A DNA stretch of 64,000 nucleotides from Bin5 sp034422415 (GTDB lineage Bacteria; Chloroflexota; Anaerolineae; Caldilineales; Caldilineaceae): assembly GCA_965202955.1 (NCBI GenBank), contig OZ241871.1:4836001-4900000 (forward strand), in the 5' to 3' direction. Shown here piece after piece: positions 8,242-15,367 of this stretch. Within the stretch, counting starts at the first letter, position 1. Every line of letters starts with the position of its first letter. A program made the translations under genes and the position numbers. A model generated the notes under the pieces. The model was not told where the DNA came from and did not search any database. It saw nothing but the letters and a program-made list of their open reading frames with translations.

Positions 8242-9060
8242 CTATAGCCGGCCACTGTTTTCCGCGGGGCGGCTTTCGACCGTCAGCCAGTCGATCTGCA
8301 GCCACTGCGGCTCCGCTTTAGCCACCAGTCCCCAGCGGAATAGACCCCAGGGCGCAATTTGGAGGTACTGGTTGTCCAGCCACAGGACCAGCCCAAGCGG
8401 GCCGGCCGGGGCTTGGGCTGTTTCGGATTGCAGACAGCCGTCTACAAAGAACTGAACGCGCTCGTGCAGCCAGTCTATTGTGTAAATGTGCCATTCGTGC
8501 ATAGCTGCCGGCAGCACGGTTTCGGCGATGCCCGCGGCTCGCTGAAATGAGCTCCAGAGACTGCGGCGCAGGCGGGGCAGCCGCATCATTGGCGCGGAGA
8601 GGGCGAGGGATGGAGCTGCAGTCAGGAAGCGGCGCGTACGCGCGTCTACCACGGCCGCCTTCCATCCCCAGCCCGGCCGGTCGACAGCCAGGCGCATGTC
8701 GGAATCCGGTCCCGCGTAGAAGAACCATACGGCTTGCGGAAGCGCGGGCGCGCGCAGAGCTGTGATGCGGAACGGTTCGTTCCAGAAACCGTAGCCGGCG
8801 GTCCCAGTCAACTTGCCACTTGGGTGGGAGAAGCGTGCGCGCACTTGAAGGCGGAGCGGGGGCCTCCAGCGGAAGTCGGACCGCGCCAGGCCGCGATAGT
8901 CGTCGAACTGCGCGTTGGTGTAGCTGCGGGCGGGTGCCCCACTGTTGCGCAGACAAAGGCCGTCCCCGCTGACGTCGAAACGTCCAGCGCCGGCCGTTGT
9001 TTGCCGCCAATAGGGGGAAAAGCTGCCGGCGAACCGGGTATGAATGGCGGATCGGTTCAT
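8242..9060 (-). CDS. Hypothetical protein, possible concanavalin A-like (GH16/LamG-type) fold
   Basis: A 272-residue protein I cannot name. It is rich in aromatic residues with regularly spaced beta-strand-like segments, e.g. LRLQVRARFSHPSGKL, AGYGFWNEPF, VWFFYAGPDSDM, WHIYTIDWLHERVQFFVDGCL and GLVLWLDNQYLQIAPW. The phrase WHIYTIDW followed by VQFFVDG closely resembles the strand pair in family-16 glycosidase and laminin-G-like jelly rolls where a ligand or calcium site is built, but the GH16 catalytic ExDxxE is not present, so it is more likely a binding or degenerate protein. No signal peptide is seen. Its start overlaps the methyltransferase stop by four bases (ATGA), so the two are translationally coupled. 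Confidence 0.6.
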   Translation of the reverse strand: MNRSAIHTRFAGSFSPYWRQTTAGAGRFDVSGDGLCLRNSGAPARSYTNAQFDDYRGLARSDFRWRPPLRLQVRARFSHPSGKLTGTAGYGFWNEPFRITALRAPALPQAVWFFYAGPDSDMRLAVDRPGWGWKAAVVDARTRRFLTAAPSLALSAPMMRLPRLRRSLWSSFQRAAGIAETVLPAAMHEWHIYTIDWLHERVQFFVDGCLQSETAQAPAGPLGLVLWLDNQYLQIAPWGLFRWGLVAKAEPQWLQIDWLTVESRPAENSGRL

Positions 9061-9680
9061 CTTTGGCCCTGCTTTACGGCGACGAAGACCAAGGGACGTA
9101 TGGCTCCTTCCCCAAGCAGATGCTCGCTGCTTCTCAGTTCCGCCGCGTGAAACGCCTCGTCGAGCTGCTCCGCTGCGCCGGAAGGTGAAGGAAAGAGCAG
9201 TTGAAAGAAGAATCGCAGCAGCGGCTGCCGGCTTGACAGGGCGACCTCGACGACGATCAGTCTTCCGCCGGGCCGCAGACAGCGCGCAAACTCGCGGTGG
9301 GCCGCCTTGTCGAGGATGAAGGATGCGGGAAAGGTGGTGACGATCGTGTCGAAGGCACGGTCAACAAAGGGAAGCCGCTGGGCGGTTCCCTGCAGGCGGG
9401 GCACAGTCTGCCCAAGGTGACCCAGTTTGCGCGCGCTGATGCGCTGCATCGCAGCGGACGGTTCGAGACCGAATACCCGACGCCGGCCTCTGTTCAAGTC
9501 GGATAGAAGGGCGCCCGTTCCGAAGCCGACCTCCAGGACCTGTTCTCCCTGTACAAAGGGCAGCGCGGCCCGGCGCCAGCCGTCCCAGCGGCCGAGGCTG
9601 ACCACCCAGCTCACCCAGTCGTAGGCCCACGCCAGCTGATTGTAGAGCAAACTGTAGAGAGCGAGGTAGATGAAACGCAT
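9057..9680 (-). CDS. Class I SAM-dependent methyltransferase
   Basis: A 207-residue methyltransferase of the UbiE/Methyltransf_11 type. SAM motif I is VLEVGFGTGALL, followed by the acidic GLEP at the end of beta 2, then GTAQRLPFVDRAFDTIVTTFP (motif II) and LRPGGRLIVVE (post-II). The N-terminal helix (YLALYSLLYNQLAWAYDWVSWVVSLGRW) is hydrophobic and aromatic, as in membrane-lipid or quinone methyltransferases. The substrate is not identifiable. The gene sits in the lar-containing minus-strand run, 41 bases after the aldo/keto reductase, and overlaps the following concanavalin-like gene by four bases. Confidence 0.87.
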   Translation of the reverse strand: MRFIYLALYSLLYNQLAWAYDWVSWVVSLGRWDGWRRAALPFVQGEQVLEVGFGTGALLSDLNRGRRRVFGLEPSAAMQRISARKLGHLGQTVPRLQGTAQRLPFVDRAFDTIVTTFPASFILDKAAHREFARCLRPGGRLIVVEVALSSRQPLLRFFFQLLFPSPSGAAEQLDEAFHAAELRSSEHLLGEGAIRPLVFVAVKQGQR

Positions 9681-9721
9681 GAAAGGGCGGAAAAGTCGTT
9701 TCTCGCGGCGCAGCCGCCTGC

Positions 9722-10582
9722 TCAGGCGAACAGCGAGGTCATGCTCCGCTCCTGCACCATTGCCGCCATCTCTTCGTCGCTCGGCCCGGTGCCCTCGAAC
9801 CGGCTGGCCGCGTCTAATATCTTGGGCAGGAGCCTGATATCGCCGGCGGTATTGAGGAACAGGTCATCCTGGGCCATGATCCAGTGGACCGCCCGGTCGA
9901 TGTCCGGTTGCTCTTCAAGCGGCTGGTACCAAGTGCGGTAGCTCTTGGACGTCGTTCCCCAAGTGCCTCGCAACAGACCCTTTATCGTCTGCACAGCGAT
10001 GCCGCGTTCCCGCGACAAGCTAACCACGCGCTCGAAGTCTTCGGCATACTTCCTGTTCCCCTTCATCTGGATGTTCCAGGGAAGGAGGATCGAGTCGAAG
10101 TCGAACGCCTGCAGGCTACGCTGGTGGAAAGCGGCGATGTTGAGCCCGTGTCCGGTTACGCCGATATATTTGACCAGCCCCTGATCGCGGGCCTCCTTGG
10201 CCGCCTCGAGCGCGCCATTCTCGCCCATGGCGGTATCCCAATCGTCGGGATGGCCCAGATTATGAAGCTGGATCAGGTCGATGCTGTCGACCTGCATCCG
10301 CTCGAGCGAGCGCCGGATCTGAGCCTTGGCGGCGGCATATTCGCGTTCGCCAGTTTTGGTCGCCAGAAAGAAGCGGTCGCGGTATTTTTGCAGGGGAGGG
10401 CCTAGACGGTCCTCGGCCTCGCCGTAGGCGGCCGCGGTGTCGATATGGTTGATGCCGTATTCCAGCAGCAGCTCCATGGTCTCGTCGGCTTCGGCCTGTG
10501 TGACCGCGGCGAAGGCGACCGCGCCGAAGAGAATGACAGTACTGTTGTGTCCGGTGCGTCCAAACAGACGTTTCGGAATCAT
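9722..10582 (-). CDS. Aldo/keto reductase
   Basis: A 286-residue (beta/alpha)8 NADPH-dependent oxidoreductase. Family features: LFGRTGHNSTVILFGAVAF at the N-terminus, the catalytic Asp-Tyr region NHIDTAAAYGEAEDRLG, the lysine strand FFLATKTGE and QLHNLGHP with the active-site histidine. A long C-terminal helix region (PSDEEMAAMVQERSMTSLFA) ends it. The ATG at 10582 is chosen because AAGGAG lies eight bases upstream. It starts 28 bases after the NUDIX stop, placing it in the larB-larE-larC-NUDIX transcript. A role with 2-hydroxy/2-keto acids handled by NPN enzymes is attractive but unproven. Confidence 0.9.
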   Translation of the reverse strand: MIPKRLFGRTGHNSTVILFGAVAFAAVTQAEADETMELLLEYGINHIDTAAAYGEAEDRLGPPLQKYRDRFFLATKTGEREYAAAKAQIRRSLERMQVDSIDLIQLHNLGHPDDWDTAMGENGALEAAKEARDQGLVKYIGVTGHGLNIAAFHQRSLQAFDFDSILLPWNIQMKGNRKYAEDFERVVSLSRERGIAVQTIKGLLRGTWGTTSKSYRTWYQPLEEQPDIDRAVHWIMAQDDLFLNTAGDIRLLPKILDAASRFEGTGPSDEEMAAMVQERSMTSLFA

Positions 10583-10610
10583 TGATCGGTCTCCTTGCGA
10601 AAGCATCAGG

Positions 10611-11048
10611 TCAAGATATGTTGGGCGTACTCACCGAACCGAGCCGGCGGCGGACAAAGGACAGGGCGCGTTGAAAGTCCTGGTGCCAGCTGCTGTCAGG
10701 CGCAGTCTCCAGATCCTGCCAGAAAAATTGGAACAGGTGGCCGCCGCCATCCTGGGTGAAGAATGACCACTCGTCTGCAAGCGGGCAAGAAACGCGGCAC
10801 AGGAAAAAATGCCATTCCTGGCCACTTTCCGGATAGATCAGCCGGCCCAGCGCGCTCCCTACGGTCGCGTCCCGGATGCCCGACTCCTCGGCCAGCTCGC
10901 GCAGCGCGGCGCATTCCGGCTCTTCATCGTCCTCGAGCGTTCCCTTTACCAATTGCGAGCCGGCCAGGGGATGGCGGAAGGCCAAAAGCTCCAGCGAGTC
11001 TCGCCGCCGAATCACGATGGGGACCACCTTCTGTACCGGGCTTGTCAT
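10611..11048 (-). CDS. NUDIX hydrolase
   Basis: A 145-residue NUDIX pyrophosphohydrolase. The NUDIX box is intact: G-x5-E-x7-REL-AEESGI (GTLEDDEEPECAALRELAEESGI split across residues ~35-58), with all three Mg-binding glutamates. The substrate is not predictable from the box. The notable point is context: its ATG overlaps the larC stop by one base (TGATG), so translation is coupled to the last NPN-cofactor maturation gene. Because LarB works on nicotinic acid adenine dinucleotide, a dinucleotide-cleaving NUDIX enzyme in the same transcript may act on that substrate or a related by-product. That is inference only. Confidence 0.9.
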   Translation of the reverse strand: MTSPVQKVVPIVIRRRDSLELLAFRHPLAGSQLVKGTLEDDEEPECAALRELAEESGIRDATVGSALGRLIYPESGQEWHFFLCRVSCPLADEWSFFTQDGGGHLFQFFWQDLETAPDSSWHQDFQRALSFVRRRLGSVSTPNIS

Positions 11049-12289
11049 CAGGCGCGGTCCCCGATATTTGGACCCGCCGCCGGGGAGGCATCGCGATTGA
11101 CCAGAGCAGATGCGGCTGCCTGCGCGGCGGCGTAGACGGCTGGCAACGGCGCGCCGGCGGCCGCGGCAAGGCGCCGGCAGTCCTCGAATTCTGCTTTGGC
11201 CCCCACGATCTCTCCTCCCACCTGCTTCAGTTTCACGCGCACTGACCCGTATGGCGTGGCCACGGTCTCGAAGGTGCGCTCGGCAATATGGCGCCGGACC
11301 GGGTTAACCCTGACGCCGAGGGTTGTCGTCTGTCGAAGCAGGATTGCGGCCAGGGTCGATTCGCTGCTCTGTTCAGCCAGAACGCTGATCTTCGTTGCCG
11401 GGCGTCCCTTTTTCATCGCGATTGCCGTCGTCCAGACGTCGAGCGCGCCAGATTCGAGCAGGAGGCGCTGCACCGGCTCGTACAGCTCGGGGCTCATGTC
11501 GTCGATGTTGGTTTCAATGATGACAAGCCATCCGGAGGGCGCGCCGGACGGCTCGTCTGCGTCTTCGGCGATCTCGTCACCCAGCCAGAGCCGGGCCACG
11601 TTGGGCCAGTCGAACAGCTTCCGGCCTGCGCCATAGCCAATCTTACGGAGGCGCATGGCGGGCTGACGAAACTCGGCCAGTTCCGCCAGCAGTGCGGCGC
11701 CGGTGGGCGTAACCAGTTCGCCGGATCCGGGCGCGGGAACGGTTGGCGCGTCGACTGCGGCCAGCAGCGCCAGTGTCGCCGGCGCCGGCAGTGGGATGGG
11801 TCCATGCTGCGATTTCGCCCAGCCGGGTCCGAGCGGCAGGGCAGACGCGCCCAGGCGCTCGACGTTGAGCTCATGCAGCCCGGCGCACACGCCGACAATG
11901 TCGATGATCGCGTCCAGTGCGCCGACTTCGTGGAAGTGTACTTTCTCGGCCGTCGTGCCATGGATATTTGCCTCGGCCTCTGCCAGGCGTGTGAAGACGG
12001 CACGGGCTCGCCGTTTGACCCCATCAGGAAGTTCGCCATTCTCGATGATCTCGTGCACGTCAGCCAGATGGCGGTGCGTTTCGTCCTCGTTCACATCCAC
12101 ACGAACGAGTGTTGCGCACACACTACCACGCATGACATTTTCGGCGCCGACATTCCAGCTGTCGTGGGGGAGTTGCAGGCCGGCAATCGCCTCCCGCAGG
12201 GCGTCGAGCGGCCAGCCGGCGTCGACGAGACAGCCCAGGAAAATGTCCCCGGAGATGCCGGAGGGTGTGTCAAGAAAGGCGAGAGGCAT
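11048..12289 (-). CDS. larC: Nickel pincer cofactor biosynthesis protein LarC
   Basis: A 413-residue LarC, the CTP-dependent cyclometallase that inserts nickel into the pincer nucleotide in the last step of NPN cofactor synthesis. Diagnostic segments are LDTPSGISGDIFLGCLVDAG at the N-terminus, VHFHEVGALDAIIDIVG, PLPAPATLALL, the TPTGAALLAEL stretch and ETNIDDMSPELYEPV followed by KKGRPATKISVL. Unlike Lactobacillus plantarum, where larC is split into C1 and C2 by a frameshift, this is a single uninterrupted frame. It follows larE by 55 bases and is coupled to the NUDIX gene by a one-base stop/start overlap. Confidence 0.95.
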   Translation of the reverse strand: MPLAFLDTPSGISGDIFLGCLVDAGWPLDALREAIAGLQLPHDSWNVGAENVMRGSVCATLVRVDVNEDETHRHLADVHEIIENGELPDGVKRRARAVFTRLAEAEANIHGTTAEKVHFHEVGALDAIIDIVGVCAGLHELNVERLGASALPLGPGWAKSQHGPIPLPAPATLALLAAVDAPTVPAPGSGELVTPTGAALLAELAEFRQPAMRLRKIGYGAGRKLFDWPNVARLWLGDEIAEDADEPSGAPSGWLVIIETNIDDMSPELYEPVQRLLLESGALDVWTTAIAMKKGRPATKISVLAEQSSESTLAAILLRQTTTLGVRVNPVRRHIAERTFETVATPYGSVRVKLKQVGGEIVGAKAEFEDCRRLAAAAGAPLPAVYAAAQAAASALVNRDASPAAGPNIGDRA

Positions 12290-12344
12290 GAATCGCGGTG
12301 GAGAGCCCTACGCGACCCAGTTCCAGGGGCCGCGGCAGGAGGCC

Positions 12345-13304
12345 TCAGGCCATGAGTTCCGCAATCGGGATGAGATCGCCACTGGCCGCCCCGTCGGCAA
12401 TCGGGTTCAGGCCGCCGCTGCGGAACCCGGCCAGGTCGAGTGTGACGTAGCGGTAGCCTGCTGCCTGGACGCCGGCGACGATCGCCTGATGATCGGCGAT
12501 GAGCGTCCCGAACTCCTCCGGCGGCAGTTCGATGCGGGCGATCTCGCCGTGATGGCGCACGCGAAACTGTCGAATTCCCCGCGCCACCAGAACATCCTCG
12601 GCCGCTTCGACCCGGCGGAGCAGCTGCGGGTCGATCGGTGTGCCGTGGGGTACACGTGACGAGAGGCAGGCCATTGCCGGCTTGTCCCAGACCGGCAAAC
12701 CGAGGTGGCGCGCGATCGCGCGCACTTCCGGCTTCGTGATCCCGGCCTCCAGGAGTGGAGAGCGGACACCGCGCTCGCGCGCCGCGGTCGCGCCCGGCCG
12801 GAAGTCGCCCGTGTCGCTGGCGTTGGTCCCGTCGCAGACGATACCCCACGCTTCCTTTTGCAGGATTGCGTGCAGCCGGTCGTGCAATTCCGCTTTGCAG
12901 AAGTAGCAGCGGTTGTTGGGGTTGGCCGCGTAGTTCGGATCGAGATACTCTTCGGTCTCGACCAGGCGGTAGGGGACGCCGATCTCTTCGGCAAGGGCGA
13001 TGGCGTCGCGCATTTCGCGCGCCGGGTAGCTGGGAGAGACGCCGATGCAGGCCAGCGCGCCGCGCCCATCCGCGCTCGACTCCGACCTGCCGCCCAGCTG
13101 TTCATAGGCGACCGCCATGACAAGCGCGCTGTCCACACCGCCGGAATAGGCGACGATCGCTGAGCCGAACGAAGCCAAGGCCGACCTCATGCTCTCCAGT
13201 TTCGCGGCCGTTTCCGTAGGGAGCGTGTGGTTGGCCTCGACGGGCGCTTCCATCTGCTGGGCACGATCCAGAGAAGAGAACGCGGGCCCTGTCGTCTCTG
13301 TCAT
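12345..13304 (-). CDS. larE: ATP-dependent sacrificial sulfur transferase LarE
   Basis: A 319-residue PP-loop ATPase that thiolates the carboxylated nicotinate mononucleotide intermediate in NPN synthesis. The PP-loop SGGVDS lies at residues 54-59. Three cysteines are conserved-looking: C133 and C136 in RCYFCK and C213 in MACLSSR. In LarE proteins with only the last cysteine, that residue gives up its sulfur and is destroyed; those with three cysteines can hold a [4Fe-4S] cluster and act catalytically, so this looks like the cluster type. The N-terminal 20 residues may be non-coding, since an ATG at residue 18 is an alternative start. It lies between larB and larC. Confidence 0.95.
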   Translation of the reverse strand: MTETTGPAFSSLDRAQQMEAPVEANHTLPTETAAKLESMRSALASFGSAIVAYSGGVDSALVMAVAYEQLGGRSESSADGRGALACIGVSPSYPAREMRDAIALAEEIGVPYRLVETEEYLDPNYAANPNNRCYFCKAELHDRLHAILQKEAWGIVCDGTNASDTGDFRPGATAARERGVRSPLLEAGITKPEVRAIARHLGLPVWDKPAMACLSSRVPHGTPIDPQLLRRVEAAEDVLVARGIRQFRVRHHGEIARIELPPEEFGTLIADHQAIVAGVQAAGYRYVTLDLAGFRSGGLNPIADGAASGDLIPIAELMA

Positions 13305-13376
13305 GATATCACCGTAACTTGGCTAACACTCTGGAGCCGGTCGGCTGCCTATTCTGCCGTTCTTCCTGTCGCATTC

Positions 13377-14150
13377 TCAGTCCGCCGACCCATTGCAGTT
13401 GATCTTTCGATTGATAAGCGCTGCCAGATGTCCCGCGCCGAAGCCATTGTCGATGTTGACAACGGCCATACCCGACGCGCAACCGTTCAACATCGCCAGC
13501 AGCGCGGCCACGCCGCCAAAGCTGGCCCCGTAACCGACACTGGTTGGCACTGCGATCACCGGCGCCTGCGTCAGACCGGCCACTACAGACGCCAGCGCGC
13601 CCTCCATGCCGGCGACGACGACGACGACGTTCGCCTGTTGCAAGGTCGGAATGTGGGGCAGCAGCCGGTGCAGACCGGACACGCCCACATCTGTGATTCT
13701 TTCCGCCTCGTGCCCCATCAGCCGCAGGGTCAGTACCGCTTCCTCCAGCACATTCAGGTCGCTGGTGCCGGCACAGACGACAACCACGCCGCGTTTGGGC
13801 TCCGCCTCCGGCTCGCGGTCGACCCACAGGCAGCCCCCCTCTTCATGCCATTGCAGATCAGATACACGTGCCCGCGCCGCCTGAAATTGCGCCTCAGTCG
13901 CCCTTGTGCCCAACAGGCGGTGCGAACGTTCGACGAGCCTTTCGGCTATCAGAGCCACCTGCTGCGCTGTCTTGCCTTCGCAGTATATGACCTCGGCAAA
14001 ACCGGTGCGCAAAGGCCTATGGTGGTCGAGCGTGGCCACACCCTCAAGCGGCTCAAAGGGGAGTGTTCGCAGACGCGCCAGCGCGCTTTCCACGGAGGTC
14101 GCGCCGTCGGCTACATCGCCCAGGAGAGCAGCCAGCTGCGACTCGTTCAT
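13377..14150 (-). CDS. larB: Nickel pincer cofactor biosynthesis protein LarB
   Basis: A 257-residue LarB, the NaAD carboxylase/hydrolase that carboxylates the pyridinium ring of nicotinic acid adenine dinucleotide and releases AMP, the first committed step to the NPN cofactor. It shows the LDHHRPLRTGFAEVIYCEGKT entry motif and a PurE-like C-terminal domain with GTSDL, DVGVSGLHRLL, AGMEGALASVV, PTSVGYGASFGG and LNGCASG...NIDNGFGAGH. C224 matches the cysteine that attacks the pyridinium ring in characterised LarB. It begins six bases after the upstream aldo/keto reductase stop, so it belongs to the same transcript. Confidence 0.95.
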   Translation of the reverse strand: MNESQLAALLGDVADGATSVESALARLRTLPFEPLEGVATLDHHRPLRTGFAEVIYCEGKTAQQVALIAERLVERSHRLLGTRATEAQFQAARARVSDLQWHEEGGCLWVDREPEAEPKRGVVVVCAGTSDLNVLEEAVLTLRLMGHEAERITDVGVSGLHRLLPHIPTLQQANVVVVVAGMEGALASVVAGLTQAPVIAVPTSVGYGASFGGVAALLAMLNGCASGMAVVNIDNGFGAGHLAALINRKINCNGSAD

Positions 14151-14156
14151 TGGCAG

Positions 14157-15173
14157 TTACGCGAGCGCTCGGAAACGATGAGGGCCGAAGTCGGCCTCGT
14201 AGAACGGGCTGACCATGCGCCCGGGCGGGACCAGTTCGTCGACAAGCTGACGATCCTGGTCGGTCACTTCTACATCGAGCGCGCCGAGGTTGTCTTCCAG
14301 CTGCTCCATGGTGCGGGGGCCGATGATTGGGCTGGTGATGCCCGGCTGCTGCACGCACCAGGCCAGCGCGAACTGGGAGAGCGCACAACCCTTGCTCTGC
14401 GCCAGCGGACGCAGACCCTCGACGATGTCGTAGATGGCGTCGTTCTTGCGGCGGGCCAGGCGCGGTTCGTTATCTGCATTGGCATAGCGCGCGCCCTCTG
14501 GCGAAGGTTCTTCACGCGTGTACTTGCCGGTCAGAAGACCGCCGGCCAGAGGGCTCCACGGGATCAATCCGATGCCATGGGTCTGTGCCATCGGGATGAG
14601 CTCCCGCTCGATGCGCCGGTCCAGAATGTGGTATGGAGGCTGCTCCGATACAAAGCGGTTCAGGCCCAGCTCCTTCGCCACCCAAAGCGACTCGACCACC
14701 TGCCAAGCGGCGAAGGTGCTGCTGCCCAGGTAGCGAACTTTGCCGGACCGCACCAGGTCATCGAGCGCGCGCAGGATCTCGTCAATCGCGATCTCGGGGC
14801 GGGGCCGGTGGACCTGGTAAATGTCAATGTATTCGGTCTGCAGACGGCTGAGGCTGGCCTCGCACTGTTCAACGATATGGCGGCGGCTGGTCCCGGCGGC
14901 ATTGGGATCGTCGTCGTCCATCCTGCCGTGGACCTTTGTCGCCAGGACGACGCGGTTGCGGCTGCCGTTACGCTTCAACGCCTCGCCGGTAATCTCCTCG
15001 CTACGGCCGCGGCTGTAGACGTTGGCCGTGTCCAGAAAGTTGATGCCGGCGTCGAGCGCGCGGTCGACTATCGCGTACGAGTCTTCGGGCGTCGTACGCC
15101 TTCCGAAGTTCATGCAGCCCAGGCAGAGCGGGCTCACCTTCATGCCCGTGCGCCCGAAATTGCGGTATTCCAT
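14157..15173 (-). CDS. Aldo/keto reductase
   Basis: A 338-residue aldo/keto reductase of the YajO/potassium-channel-beta-like group. It starts MEYRNFGRTGMKVSPLCLGCMNFG and shows the catalytic FLDTANVYSRGRSEEITG (Asp, Tyr), VVLATKVHG (Lys), YQVHRPRPE (His) and IPWSPLAGGLLTGKY near the cofactor site. The upstream open frame adds 23 codons (from 15242) that do not resemble the family. It is the first gene of the minus-strand lar run, only six bases ahead of larB, so it shares a transcript with the cofactor genes. Its substrate is unknown. Confidence 0.9.
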   Translation of the reverse strand: MEYRNFGRTGMKVSPLCLGCMNFGRRTTPEDSYAIVDRALDAGINFLDTANVYSRGRSEEITGEALKRNGSRNRVVLATKVHGRMDDDDPNAAGTSRRHIVEQCEASLSRLQTEYIDIYQVHRPRPEIAIDEILRALDDLVRSGKVRYLGSSTFAAWQVVESLWVAKELGLNRFVSEQPPYHILDRRIERELIPMAQTHGIGLIPWSPLAGGLLTGKYTREEPSPEGARYANADNEPRLARRKNDAIYDIVEGLRPLAQSKGCALSQFALAWCVQQPGITSPIIGPRTMEQLEDNLGALDVEVTDQDRQLVDELVPPGRMVSPFYEADFGPHRFRALA

Positions 15174-15367
15174 CGCGACGACCTCTAGTCTGGGAGTGTG
15201 TGGGTCAATAAGGACAGATTGCCCGGGAAAGTCCGTTCCCAATCTCGCCCACAGTGTACAAGTGAATTGATGCGTTGTAAAATCCTCCTTCAGCTGCCAG
15301 CGTTCAGTTCGGGCGGCTAATGCGACCTGTCAATGGCAGCGACGGAAGCGTTCACGGAAGAGCGGAA

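Noticed and set aside
13227..15188. A 653-codon open frame on the plus strand
   Set aside because: It lies antisense to larB, larE and an aldo/keto reductase, all with clear motifs. Its product has no family features and reflects GC-rich codon bias on the opposite strand.
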